DNA from: Carboxylicivirga taeanensis
GTDB taxonomy: Bacteria > Bacteroidota > Bacteroidia > Bacteroidales > Marinilabiliaceae
Direction of reading: 5' to 3'
NCBI RefSeq assembly: GCF_051851475.1
Contig: NZ_JBPUSJ010000005.1
Location: 124,001 to 188,000, forward strand
DNA: 64,000 nt
Positions within the stretch are counted from its first letter, which is position 1, and each line of letters starts with the position of its first letter. The notes beneath the pieces are model-generated. The model was not told the origin of the DNA, made no database searches, and saw nothing but the letters and a program-made list of their open reading frames with translations. Both the position numbers and the translations under genes were made by a program. Below are positions 1 through 9,325 of the stretch, one piece after another.

Positions 1-1
1 T

Positions 2-733
2 GAAACCAGCAAGGCCACAGCCCTTTCGGTAATGCAGTTTGCTTTAAATGATCTCAATAAAGTGCAGTTACCTAATGGAACCAGATGCTATAGCTACAGT
101 CCCGTCGACCGGCGTGCGGTTGTAAATGCCAATGCCTATTTATTGGGAGTATTAGCCAGTGCTTATGAGTTACGTCCTGATGATTTGGTAAAAAAGGAAG
201 CAATGGAAGTGTTTAATTTTATTGCCAGTTATCAGAATGAGGATGGCAGTTGGTTCTATGATGCGGTTCATCCTGGCGATAGATTCATTGATAATTTTCA
301 CACCTGTTTTACGATTAAAGGACTGATTGCCTTTAATCGCGTGTTTCAACATCCGGAGGCACCAAATGTAATAAGAAAAGGACTTACCTATTATCAAAAC
401 AGGTTGCTAAGAAGCGATTACACACCTGTTCCATATGCCAGTGGTAAAAAGCAAAAGATGAGTAAATATGAGGCGTATGATTTTGCGGAGGCAATATCGC
501 TCTTCATCATGGCCGAACCATTTTTGAAGGAAGGAGTTGCCATTGCCGGTAAAATAGCCGAATTTTTGATTGATAACATGCAGTTGAGCGATGGCCATTT
601 TGTTACGCGCATCAGCCAGTTGGGCAGTCGAAATACCATTCCTTACCATCGCTGGCCGCAGGCTCAATTGTTTTATGCATTAACCAATTTAACTAAGACG
701 AATAAACTATGTGTGGCATTGCAGGAATCTTAA
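2..733 (+). CDS. Alpha/alpha-toroid (prenyltransferase-like) protein, 5' end outside window
   Basis: The frame is open to the left edge of the window, so the N-terminus is missing; the first ATG inside the window is at 32. The visible ~240 residues are helical and contain a QW-like motif (QNEDGSW, about residue 69 counted from the ATG at 32), typical of the alpha/alpha toroid of terpenoid cyclases and similar barrels. Comparable proteins are often found in Bacteroidota exopolysaccharide clusters, where their role is unclear. The 3' end overlaps the start of the asparagine-synthetase gene by 25 bp, which implies co-transcription. Membership in the polysaccharide locus is inferred from this overlap. 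No catalytic residue can be assigned, and an enzymatic role is not claimed. Confidence 0.6.
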   Translation, partial: ETSKATALSVMQFALNDLNKVQLPNGTRCYSYSPVDRRAVVNANAYLLGVLASAYELRPDDLVKKEAMEVFNFIASYQNEDGSWFYDAVHPGDRFIDNFHTCFTIKGLIAFNRVFQHPEAPNVIRKGLTYYQNRLLRSDYTPVPYASGKKQKMSKYEAYDFAEAISLFIMAEPFLKEGVAIAGKIAEFLIDNMQLSDGHFVTRISQLGSRNTIPYHRWPQAQLFYALTNLTKTNKLCVALQES

Positions 734-2547
734 ATAAACAGGCAGAGCACGATGTAAACCATAATCAGCTGCATGAAATGCTGGCGATACTGCAGCATCG
801 GGGACCTGACGACCAGGGTACTTTAGTGGATAGAAACATAGGACTTGGACACGTTCGCTTAAGTATCATCGATTTATCCAAAGACGGGCATCAGCCGCTT
901 TATAGTCGCGATCGGAAGTATTGCATTATTTTTAATGGGGAGATCTACAATTACATTGAGATAAAGAAAGAGTTGGAGGGAAAATATACCTTCTCATCCA
1001 AAACAGACACTGAAGTCATTCTGGCGGCCTACCTGCAGTGGGGAAAAGGCTTTCTGCATAAGCTTAATGGGGATTTTAGTTTTGTTATTTACAATCTGGA
1101 AACCAGAGAAATATTTGGGGCCAGAGATCGCTACGGCATCAAGCCTTTATATTATTTTAATAATGCCGATACCTTTTGTTTTGCTTCGGAAATAAAAGCT
1201 TTGTTACCAGTGCTTAAAAGTAATGGCGGACTAGATGTGAATTACGAGGCTATTTTTAATTACATGGTCTATAGCCGGACCGATTACGATGCCACTACGT
1301 TTTTTTCTCAGATTAAAAAGATCCCTCATGGCCACTACTTTACCTGGAGCAAAGGGGAATTGGTTATTAGCAGATGGTACCATCTTGAAGAGGAAGTGAA
1401 TAAACACGATAGCGATATTGCTCCTGATGAATACCTGGATGAGCTGGTAAAATCAGTACGTTTAAGGTTGCGCAGCGATGTGCCACTGGGCATTAGTTTA
1501 AGTGGGGGACTTGATTCGTCGGCCATTACCTCGGTGGTTAAGCGGGTGCTAGGAGTTCATGATTTACGCACCTTCTCAGCAACCTACGGAAAGGGGATAT
1601 GGGCCGATGAATCGGAGTATATTGATGCCTACCGCAATGAAATTGAGCACATGAAGTTTACCGTGCCCAATAGTGGGATTTTGCTGAACGACATTGATAA
1701 GTTTGTGAATGCACATAATGAGCCGGTTTCAGATTTAGGACCCTACGGACAGTTTAAGGTGATGGAACTGGCCAGTAAAGATGTAACTGTAACCCTTGAT
1801 GGGCAAGGAGCCGATGAGCAGCTGGGCGGCTATCATAACTTTTTCGGAAGCTATTACCTCGAATTGCTCCGGCAATTAAAGGTGGGCCTTTTTACCAGCG
1901 AATTGCAGGCCTATTATAAAAAGCACAAGCGGTATACACCTTTGTCATATTTACTATTTTACGCGGCTCCAGTATCGCTTAAAAATAAGTTGACTGCACG
2001 CAATAAAGTCATTAATAGTGATTTCTTTAATTCCTATAAGGATAAGTCTAAAATTGCCCAACAGTTATACTCTCCAAAAACTCTTAACCAATCACTGCTC
2101 GACCACTTTAATTATAAAATAGAGCATCTGCTGCGTTGGGACGATCTAAATTCGATGGCTTTTTCAGTCGAATCAAGGGTGCCATTTATGGATCATCATC
2201 TGGTGGAGAAAACACTGGCTTTAAAGCCCCATTACAAAATACAAAACGGAACCACCAAGCAAATACTTCGCCAGGCAGCTCATCAGCTGGTACCTTCCAA
2301 AATAATAAACCGGCAAGATAAAAAGGGCTTTACAACGCCATCAGACGAGTGGTTGCGCGAGCCCATCCTTGCAGGCTATGTGAATGATATGATCCACTCC
2401 GCCTCATTCAGGAACAGGCAGCTATTTGATGTAGCTGTTTGCGAAAAAAAACTGGATGAGCACCTAAAGAGAAAGAGCAACTACTCGAAGGAGATATGGA
2501 AATGGATCAATATTGAAAGGTGGTTTAGTTTGTTTGTGGATGAATAG
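709..2547 (+). CDS. asnB: Asparagine synthase-like glutamine-hydrolysing amidotransferase
   Basis: The product (612 aa) begins MCGIAG, so Cys2 is the class II glutaminase nucleophile after removal of Met1. The glutaminase domain covers about residues 1-210 and an ATP-pyrophosphatase domain follows, with the SGGLDSS P-loop starting near residue 265. The family transfers ammonia from glutamine to an adenylylated carboxylate. Within a capsule or exopolysaccharide locus such proteins often amidate uronic acid residues rather than making free asparagine; with wecB and wecC nearby, an N-acetylmannosaminuronic acid acceptor is possible, but this is inference. The start overlaps the preceding gene by 25 bp. 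A second family member is encoded at 24675-26645 in a different gene context. Confidence 0.85.
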   Translation: MCGIAGILNKQAEHDVNHNQLHEMLAILQHRGPDDQGTLVDRNIGLGHVRLSIIDLSKDGHQPLYSRDRKYCIIFNGEIYNYIEIKKELEGKYTFSSKTDTEVILAAYLQWGKGFLHKLNGDFSFVIYNLETREIFGARDRYGIKPLYYFNNADTFCFASEIKALLPVLKSNGGLDVNYEAIFNYMVYSRTDYDATTFFSQIKKIPHGHYFTWSKGELVISRWYHLEEEVNKHDSDIAPDEYLDELVKSVRLRLRSDVPLGISLSGGLDSSAITSVVKRVLGVHDLRTFSATYGKGIWADESEYIDAYRNEIEHMKFTVPNSGILLNDIDKFVNAHNEPVSDLGPYGQFKVMELASKDVTVTLDGQGADEQLGGYHNFFGSYYLELLRQLKVGLFTSELQAYYKKHKRYTPLSYLLFYAAPVSLKNKLTARNKVINSDFFNSYKDKSKIAQQLYSPKTLNQSLLDHFNYKIEHLLRWDDLNSMAFSVESRVPFMDHHLVEKTLALKPHYKIQNGTTKQILRQAAHQLVPSKIINRQDKKGFTTPSDEWLREPILAGYVNDMIHSASFRNRQLFDVAVCEKKLDEHLKRKSNYSKEIWKWINIERWFSLFVDE

Positions 2548-2715
2548 TCAAAGGAATGGGGCATTGTGCACAGAAAAATATGCTGTTATTACACGCAAAA
2601 TAAGAATAGTATATCTGGTTCATAGTTGAAGGTAATTGATGAAAAACTTGTTCTGTGGGCCATCCACTATTGATTGGTGGTACAGTTCAGATGCTTTATA
2701 TTTTGACAGACAATT

Positions 2716-4290
2716 TTACTCATAAGCCCCAATCGTTGGCCGCGTGCGTTGTTGGCCCTTAATATCCCGCTGTATCAGGGGGTACTTAACACCTCTGGCA
2801 TTTGTTTTATCGAGCAGTCGAAAATCGTTGTTGTCAAAATCAACGAAATCAGTTTTTCGGGCAACCAGGTTGCTGCGGTCGGTCGCTTCAAATGGTTTAA
2901 ACAGCGAAAAGAAAACCGAATTAAGCAGTTTGAAGTGGTCCTTTTTTACGGCCCATTCATTACCAATCTCATCTCTTTCACCATTGGCATGATCGCTGAA
3001 TGTATCGTTCTTCACAAAAGTGGAGAAGGCTATTTCTACCTTATCAACGTTACGTTCAAATAAAAACACCAGGTGGTTGGAGTAGCATAAAGCATTAGCT
3101 ATCACTGCAGTAGCTGAGCCCTGCATGAGGTTGTTATGTTGGCCTCTGATACGAAAAACGATCTCATTATCGTAGGCATGGATGGCGTTTAATGTCCAGT
3201 CGGTCCGGAATTTTATATTAAAGGCTGAGCGGTTATTGAAATATGGTGTTGCACTAAAGCCATGTACTTCGGTGTTTAAAATATTTACTTTGGGGCGATG
3301 CGACAATGCCGTTTCTGACTCAAAGGTTTTGGTGTCAACCCCATTTTCACCGGGCGATACACCAGCCGGCCAATCGGCATATGCTTGGTCTAATGGGGAG
3401 GTGTAAAACTTACAATGGCGGATATCCAGGTTATCCCATAGCTTGGTGTTCGATTTGTTATGAATGTCGGGGTCGGCCTGAATGCAATCTCCAGATACAT
3501 GGTGGATGGATGTGTTGGTTACGAGTAGGTTGCTCATGTGGGAACAGCTGATGCCGTGGCAATCTTTCGGATTATTTGGTGTTCCACGCAGGCAATGATG
3601 AATTTCGCAGTGCTCAATGGTAATGTGGTTGGCATGCACCAAACAAGCATCGTAGCGGCTGTTGCGCAATTCACAGTTTCTTAGTCGACTGTAGTCACCA
3701 TCGTGTCCGAGATATTCTTCGTAGCTAATCCAGTTATTGTCAATATTTCTGGCCAGGGCATGGTGGGCAAAAACAACCAGCGATCGGTACGACTTCTCAT
3801 TAATTTTAAGCCGGGTGTTATAGTAGTTTTTACTAAACCCTTCCTTAGCCCACTTGCCATCAATAATAAAACCATCAATGATATGGTAACGGTGCTTTAC
3901 CAGAAAAATCTCCCCTCCAAAATTCGGCGCACGGTACAACACAGGACGCCGATTAATGTCATAGGCTTTAATTACGATTGGTTTGGCTTTGGTGCCATGC
4001 GTGTGGGTGGCAATGCGACTGTTGATGGCATAGGACCCAGGGAAAACATATACAATGTCACCAGGGCGGGCAGCTGCTACTGCATCCTGTATGCTGCCTA
4101 AGGGGTTCTTCATTGAGCCATTGCCTGATCCGCCGGGAGCGACATAGATGGCTTTACCCGCTTGTTGATAGCTGAATGCGTGAACGCCCTTAAATCCGGG
4201 AGTTGGATACGCGGTTGTTTGGGCCACGCCAGTAAGGGATACCAAAGTAAGAGTGATGAATAAGCTAATGGCAATTTTAGAAGTCATCAT
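2716..4290 (-). CDS. Secreted right-handed parallel beta-helix protein (paralogue 1)
   Basis: The protein has an N-terminal signal peptide (hydrophobic stretch ending near VAQT) followed by a DUF1565-like start (IYVAPGGSGNGS) and many short beta-helix coils with repeated His/Asn/Asp positions such as IEHCEIHHC and SGDCIQADPD. The frame can be extended to a TTG at 4296, but the ATG at 4290 (MMTSK) gives a normal signal peptide and is preferred. It is clearly paralogous to the lipoprotein at 21956-23623: blocks such as SPGENGVDTKT and RPKVNILN are shared. The fold is typical of polysaccharide lyases and related carbohydrate-active enzymes. Action on the polymer made by the neighbouring genes, for example as a lyase, is an inference; I cannot assign catalytic residues with certainty. 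It is convergent with the upstream asnB gene. Confidence 0.75.
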   Translation of the reverse strand: MMTSKIAISLFITLTLVSLTGVAQTTAYPTPGFKGVHAFSYQQAGKAIYVAPGGSGNGSMKNPLGSIQDAVAAARPGDIVYVFPGSYAINSRIATHTHGTKAKPIVIKAYDINRRPVLYRAPNFGGEIFLVKHRYHIIDGFIIDGKWAKEGFSKNYYNTRLKINEKSYRSLVVFAHHALARNIDNNWISYEEYLGHDGDYSRLRNCELRNSRYDACLVHANHITIEHCEIHHCLRGTPNNPKDCHGISCSHMSNLLVTNTSIHHVSGDCIQADPDIHNKSNTKLWDNLDIRHCKFYTSPLDQAYADWPAGVSPGENGVDTKTFESETALSHRPKVNILNTEVHGFSATPYFNNRSAFNIKFRTDWTLNAIHAYDNEIVFRIRGQHNNLMQGSATAVIANALCYSNHLVFLFERNVDKVEIAFSTFVKNDTFSDHANGERDEIGNEWAVKKDHFKLLNSVFFSLFKPFEATDRSNLVARKTDFVDFDNNDFRLLDKTNARGVKYPLIQRDIKGQQRTRPTIGAYE

Positions 4291-4393
4291 AGGCAATTGT
4301 TTTAATTGATTGGCAACCAGTCCGTCTTTCGGTAAAAAGGATAGATTCCAATTATACAGCTGTTGGCTCTTTCGCCATGCGAATACAGGTGAT

Positions 4394-5452
4394 TTAGTCA
4401 GTGGGCAGGTACTTTTTAATAAAATCCACTAAAAAGGTGGTGTAGTTAATTTTTTCTTTGAGCATTCTTTGTCGTTTAGCTGCATAGGCTTCTTTCAGAT
4501 TCGGGGTGTGAACCAGTTGTTGTAAGGTGGATATCAGCTCATCCTCATTGGATGATGGAATGCCAAAACCTAAGTGATAGGTTTCTTCTAATTCTTTCAG
4601 GTAACCTAATTGACCGATAAAATCATTGAAGCGGATAAATGGGGTACCTAATACACCCGCTTCAGCAGCCATTGTTTGGCTGTCACCAATAAAAATCTGT
4701 GCATAGTAAAGAGCGTGGTGAATCAGCTGTGGAGGCAAATTGATGCGGTATGGCTCAAACTCTTCACTTAAGGGTCTTTCCGATGTAATGTAGATATTAC
4801 CGTGCTGCTTAAGGACTTCAATCAGTTTGGTGGCCAGCGCATCACTAATTCCTTTTTTCCCTTTATCGTGGTAGGCATTTAAGCCCGAGAAACGAATGAT
4901 GAAATAGGGCTTATTCACATCAATCACATCAGCTATTAATGAAGCATCGGGCGTAAACATTTCCGGGTGCAAATAGGCCAGTTCATGATAGCTTTTAACA
5001 GCCACTTTTTTGTGCGCATACTTACCGGCACTACATACATCAGGTAGGATCAGTTTGCAGGCAAAAGGGTAAGAGATTTTGACAAGCGATTGAATGACTT
5101 CAGCATCATCTTCCTGACACACAAAGGTTGGTTTACCAAGCAGACTGCCTATGTGGACGAACGAAAAATTGGAGCCTAAAAGTACATCAGGCTTAAATTT
5201 TCGGCAAAACTGCCACATCTTATAGTTACTTTCAAACATCCATAAGATATTACTAATCAACCCTTTGTATTTTTCCTTATTCCTGCGGTTGTAAATAATA
5301 AAATCGTCAGAATATGGCATCACCAGATCCTGCAAAATGTCCTTCTTTTTGATAACGAAAGCCACTTGGTGTGATTCTTTCTTCAAAGCTAAAGCACTGT
5401 TTATAAAAAGGTAGAAGTGTGCCGGGTGGTTTAATTCGAATAAGATTTTCAT
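4394..5452 (-). CDS. DUF354 family glycosyltransferase/epimerase-fold protein
   Basis: The 352-aa product starts MKILFELNHPAHFYLF, the typical opening of DUF354 proteins, which adopt a GT-B-like fold related to UDP-GlcNAc 2-epimerases. Conserved features are the FKPDVLLG segment near residue 90 and the C-terminal GDSQTMAAEAG motif near residue 255, which resembles the nucleotide-sugar binding loop of the epimerase family. No membrane segment is visible. Such genes occur in surface polysaccharide clusters of bacteria and archaea, and their reaction is not established. It is divergent from wecB, separated by 461 bp, and lies just downstream (on the minus strand) of the start of the first beta-helix gene's transcriptional direction, so both could be in one minus-strand unit. 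Confidence 0.7.
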   Translation of the reverse strand: MKILFELNHPAHFYLFINSALALKKESHQVAFVIKKKDILQDLVMPYSDDFIIYNRRNKEKYKGLISNILWMFESNYKMWQFCRKFKPDVLLGSNFSFVHIGSLLGKPTFVCQEDDAEVIQSLVKISYPFACKLILPDVCSAGKYAHKKVAVKSYHELAYLHPEMFTPDASLIADVIDVNKPYFIIRFSGLNAYHDKGKKGISDALATKLIEVLKQHGNIYITSERPLSEEFEPYRINLPPQLIHHALYYAQIFIGDSQTMAAEAGVLGTPFIRFNDFIGQLGYLKELEETYHLGFGIPSSNEDELISTLQQLVHTPNLKEAYAAKRQRMLKEKINYTTFLVDFIKKYLPTD

Positions 5453-5913
5453 GGTTAATTATCCATCTATTTGCTGGTCAAAAACTCTATTTTAAGACTA
5501 CAATATCTTATATTTTCAGTTCTCAAACGCGTAATATTTGATGAGTGGCATTAATTCTGTTATCAATGTGCAAATTTTAAAATGCTAAAAGCAGACTATT
5601 TTGGCTATCAGGGCGTTGAAAAAGCGACGGGTTTATCGATATCACAAATAGGTTTAAGGTGTAAGAGTTTTGTCTTTGTTTTTTAGCCTTTTAACAAGTA
5701 ATACTGGTGGTTAATCATTTTTAGGCTCAACCTTAGAATATCAATTGTATTTTAGATTGTGAAATGACTGACTCAAACCGCTTTGCGACCTTGTGATTGA
5801 GCAGGCGGAGCTATGTATACATAGTTTAGCGTTGCACAAAGTGCTGTTGAAAACAAAGCTGTCAACAAGCTGTTAGCATATAGAACACTTACCCAACAAA
5901 AAAACCTGAATAG
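5453..5913. other. 461-bp divergent intergenic region
   Basis: This AT-rich region separates the divergently read DUF354 gene and wecB and should hold promoters for both. I see no ORF with recognisable features and no clear TAnnTTTG box at a convincing distance from either start. Confidence 0.4.
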
Positions 5914-7032
5914 ATGAGAAAAGTATTGGTCACTTTTGGCACCCGGCCCGAGGCCATTAAGATGGCGCCTGTGCTCAAAGCACTACAAAAAGATAGAGAC
6001 GCATTTGATGTGAAGGTGTGCGTTACAGCTCAGCACAGAGAGATGCTTGATCAGGTTTTGAATCTTTTCCAAATACAGCCTGATTACGATTTGAACCTGA
6101 TGAAACCCGGGCAAAACCTCTATTCTTTAACGGCCGATATTGTTACGGGAATGAAAGAGGTATTGGAAGCCTTCCAGCCCGATTTTGTGTTGGTACATGG
6201 CGATACCACCACCTCAATGGCTGCCGCTCTGGCTGCTTTTTATAATGGTTCAAAGGTGTGCCATGTTGAGGCCGGTTTAAGAACCTACAATAAATGGGCG
6301 CCATTTCCGGAAGAAATGAACAGGCAGATTACAGGACGTATCACCGATTATCATTTTGCACCTACAGAGATAGCCAAAGCCAACCTGCTGCAGGAAGGTG
6401 TTCATGAGCATCAGATTGAAGTAACAGGTAACACCGTGATAGATGCTTTATATGAAAGCTTAAAAACCATTGAGCATTTGGATAATCATGAGGGATTGGC
6501 CCGTATAAAACAGCTTATACCGGATAATACAGATATGATATTGGTGACCGGTCACCGACGCGAAAATTTTGGCAGAGGTTTTGAGAATATCTGTCATGCA
6601 CTTAGGAGGATTGCCAGTGATTTTGACGGGACAATTGTGTATCCGGTGCATCTGAACCCTAATGTGCAGAAGCCGGTGAAGGAGTTGCTAAGTGATGTAC
6701 CCAATATCTTACTTATCGAACCACAACCCTACGAATGCTTTGTTTGGCTGATGAACAGATCTACACTTATTATTACTGATAGTGGCGGGGTTCAGGAGGA
6801 GGCACCCAGCCTGGGTAAGCCTGTGCTCGTTATGCGGGAAACAACCGAGCGGCCAGAAGCAGTGACCGCCGGAACCGTTGTGTTGGTCGGAACCGATCAG
6901 GAAAAGATTGTTAAGGAAGCCTGTGACTTAATCACAAATAAAACGAGGTATGAGGCAATGAGTGGCTTGGATAATCCTTATGGAGATGGACAGGCAGCTG
7001 AGCGTATTGCCGATTTTTTAAAACGAGTTTAG
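5914..7032 (+). CDS. wecB: UDP-N-acetylglucosamine 2-epimerase (non-hydrolysing)
   Basis: The 372-aa product has the expected family length. It shows the N-terminal GTRPEAIKMAPV motif, the central GHRRENFG motif (near residue 214) and the C-terminal DSGGVQEEAPSLGKPVL block (near residue 290) that binds UDP. The enzyme interconverts UDP-GlcNAc and UDP-ManNAc in the cytoplasm. The next gene encodes the dehydrogenase that oxidises UDP-ManNAc, so the pair supplies UDP-ManNAcA as a building block for the polysaccharide of this locus. The start ATG follows a long intergenic region and is the natural one because the motif begins at residue 8. Confidence 0.95.
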   Translation: MRKVLVTFGTRPEAIKMAPVLKALQKDRDAFDVKVCVTAQHREMLDQVLNLFQIQPDYDLNLMKPGQNLYSLTADIVTGMKEVLEAFQPDFVLVHGDTTTSMAAALAAFYNGSKVCHVEAGLRTYNKWAPFPEEMNRQITGRITDYHFAPTEIAKANLLQEGVHEHQIEVTGNTVIDALYESLKTIEHLDNHEGLARIKQLIPDNTDMILVTGHRRENFGRGFENICHALRRIASDFDGTIVYPVHLNPNVQKPVKELLSDVPNILLIEPQPYECFVWLMNRSTLIITDSGGVQEEAPSLGKPVLVMRETTERPEAVTAGTVVLVGTDQEKIVKEACDLITNKTRYEAMSGLDNPYGDGQAAERIADFLKRV

Positions 7033-7176
7033 ATGAATTAGTGTATAGGTGCTGAACTGTTTGCATTGGTTATTGCTGGATTTCAGCAGCATGCTTTCAT
7101 ACCTGCCAAAACCTTTTTTGCACCATCTCGCTTTTACCGGGATGATGCGTGACCACTTTTAACTAAATCTTACTAC

Positions 7177-8391
7177 ATGAATAAAAACATAACAGTTTGC
7201 ACCCTCGGTCTTGGTTACATTGGTCTTCCAACGAGTGCATTAGTAGCATCTAAAGGGGTTAAGGTGTGTGGAGTAGATGTGAATGAATCGGTGGTGGACA
7301 CCATTAATTCAGGCAAAATACACATTGTAGAGCCAGATCTGAACCTATACGTTACAAAGGCCGTGGAGGCTGGTAATTTGAAAGCCTTTATGGAGGTCCA
7401 GTCAGCCGATGTGTATTTAGTGGTTGTACCCACTCCATTCAAAAACAATCATGAGCCAGATATTTCCTATGTGGAGGCCGCTACCCGAAATATTATTCCA
7501 CATCTCAAACCCAACGATTTATATATTATTGAGTCGACCTCACCGGTGGGTACTACTGAGAAAATGCGGAGTATTATTTATCATGAACGACCAGAGCTAA
7601 AGGACAAACTATTTATGGCCTATTGTCCCGAGCGGGTGTTGCCAGGAAATGTAATGTATGAATTGGTAGAAAACGACCGGGTAATAGGAGGTATTGATAG
7701 CCGATCGACGGAGAAAGCCATGGAGTTCTATAGTTTGTTTGTGAAAGGTAAGCTGCATCCTACCAACTCGCGGACAGCCGAGATGTGTAAACTCACAGAA
7801 AATGCCAGTCGTGATGTGCAAATAGCTTTCGCTAATGAGCTTTCACTGATATGTGACAAAGCTGAAATTAATGTGTGGGAGCTTATTGAACTGGCCAATA
7901 AACATCCGCGTGTAAATATTTTGCAGCCGGGGTGTGGTGTTGGAGGTCATTGCATAGCTGTCGATCCCTATTTTATTGTTTCAGACTACCCCCGCGAGTC
8001 GCAAATCATTGGCAAAGCAAGAGAAACGAATAATTACAAAGCCTTTTGGGTGGCCGAAAAAATCCAAAATACTATTAAGTCTTTTCAGCTAACTCGTGGT
8101 CGGAGTCCGCAATTGGCTATTATGGGACTGGCCTTCAAACCGAATATTGATGATCTGCGGGAGTCGCCTGCAAAATACATTGCACAGCGCGTGATTCAGA
8201 ATTTAAATGATGAGGTAGTCTTTTTTGTAGAGCCCAATATTGAAAGCCATCAGGTGTTTAAATTAACCGAATATAAAACGGCCTATGAGCAGGCCGATAT
8301 AGTAGCTTTTCTGGTTGCACACGATGAATTCAAAACGCTTAAATACGATGATAATAAAGTGATTCTTGATTTTTGCGGGATATTTAAGTAG
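7177..8391 (+). CDS. wecC: UDP-N-acetyl-D-mannosamine dehydrogenase
   Basis: The 404-aa product has a Rossmann NAD-binding start (GLGYIGLPTSAL, residues 11-22), the central dehydrogenase domain, and the catalytic cysteine in GCGVGGHCIAVDPYF near residue 250. The C-terminal UDP-binding domain contains GLAFKPNIDDLRESP. The family oxidises UDP-ManNAc to UDP-ManNAcA with two NAD+. It follows wecB by 144 bp in the same direction, which supports the substrate assignment over UDP-glucose. The product suggests that the exported polymer contains an N-acetylated uronic acid. Confidence 0.93.
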   Translation: MNKNITVCTLGLGYIGLPTSALVASKGVKVCGVDVNESVVDTINSGKIHIVEPDLNLYVTKAVEAGNLKAFMEVQSADVYLVVVPTPFKNNHEPDISYVEAATRNIIPHLKPNDLYIIESTSPVGTTEKMRSIIYHERPELKDKLFMAYCPERVLPGNVMYELVENDRVIGGIDSRSTEKAMEFYSLFVKGKLHPTNSRTAEMCKLTENASRDVQIAFANELSLICDKAEINVWELIELANKHPRVNILQPGCGVGGHCIAVDPYFIVSDYPRESQIIGKARETNNYKAFWVAEKIQNTIKSFQLTRGRSPQLAIMGLAFKPNIDDLRESPAKYIAQRVIQNLNDEVVFFVEPNIESHQVFKLTEYKTAYEQADIVAFLVAHDEFKTLKYDDNKVILDFCGIFK

Positions 8392-8503
8392 AGATAATAA
8401 ATTGAATATGAGAGTGTCGGGTGTGATTAGTTCGTATTTTCTATCATGGCACTCAATTGACAATTGAAAAAAAAAGTGACAATTTGTAAAAAACATCAAA
8501 AGT

Positions 8504-9316
8504 ATGATTGTGCGTGAAATAAGAAGTAATTATTTAGTGTTCAGGTATCTATGTTTTATTATTGGAGTTGCATTTCTATCCTGTTCGGATAATGAGGAAG
8601 TAACACAAAAAATGAAAATTGAGCAGATGACAGTCAAAACAAACGTTGAAACGGAAGCCTTCTTTTTTGGTCACCAGTCTGTTGGTCAGGATTTAGTTGA
8701 TGGACTTGAGATGATTAATGGCCTTCAGAAGATAGCTGGTTTAAAGGACAGCAACCAAATTGACTCATTGGGCTTTTATCACGATTATATTGGCGAAAAC
8801 AGGGATCCCCATTCCAAAATAGATGCCTTTAAATCCTACCTGGTAGATAATGGGAAGCCTTTTAAATATGCAGGCTTCAAATTTTGTTACATCGACTTTA
8901 ATGAGTCAACAGATGTACAAACCGTGTTTAACAGTTATGTGGAGGCTGTACGGGAAATCGAAACAAAGCAGCCGCATATCAGAATCGTACACTTTACGGT
9001 GCCGCTTCGCCAGGTTGATACCGGAGTTAAGCTTTGGGCCAAGGAGTTTCTTAACCGGAACACACAGTTCAAAGCCAATCAGGTAAGGGAGCAATATAAT
9101 ACCTTATTAAGAGAGAAATATGGCAATGCCAGGTTGTTTGATATTGCCTATTTAGAAACGGTTAAACCCAGTAATGAGGAAACACTGGTGCGATTTAAAG
9201 GCGAAAGCGTTCGCTCATTGAACCCCGCATACACCTACGATGGAGGACACCTGAATGAAACAGGTAAACGGATGCTGGCTGCTCACTTTGTGAATTTTGT
9301 AACAACGCTTCGGTAG
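8504..9316 (+). CDS. SGNH-like lipoprotein
   Basis: A hydrophobic leader ends in a lipobox-like FLSCSD (Cys about residue 27), so the protein is probably a lipoprotein. The mature part has FFFGHQSVGQ near residue 52 and a C-terminal YDGGHLN (about residue 246), which resembles the Asp-x-x-His block of SGNH hydrolases, while the usual N-terminal GDS nucleophile block is replaced by a GHQS-type sequence. The segment VRIVHFTVP-like (IRIVHFTVP) and the following FDIAYLE match in order the equivalent parts of the protein at 10352-11575, so the two appear related. A deacetylase or esterase acting on the polymer is plausible but not shown. Confidence 0.6.
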   Translation: MIVREIRSNYLVFRYLCFIIGVAFLSCSDNEEVTQKMKIEQMTVKTNVETEAFFFGHQSVGQDLVDGLEMINGLQKIAGLKDSNQIDSLGFYHDYIGENRDPHSKIDAFKSYLVDNGKPFKYAGFKFCYIDFNESTDVQTVFNSYVEAVREIETKQPHIRIVHFTVPLRQVDTGVKLWAKEFLNRNTQFKANQVREQYNTLLREKYGNARLFDIAYLETVKPSNEETLVRFKGESVRSLNPAYTYDGGHLNETGKRMLAAHFVNFVTTLR

Positions 9317-9325
9317 CAAAGAGGC

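Noticed and set aside
4291..4296. TTG at 4296 as start of beta-helix paralogue 1
   Set aside because: It adds two residues ahead of a normal ATG and signal peptide at 4290.
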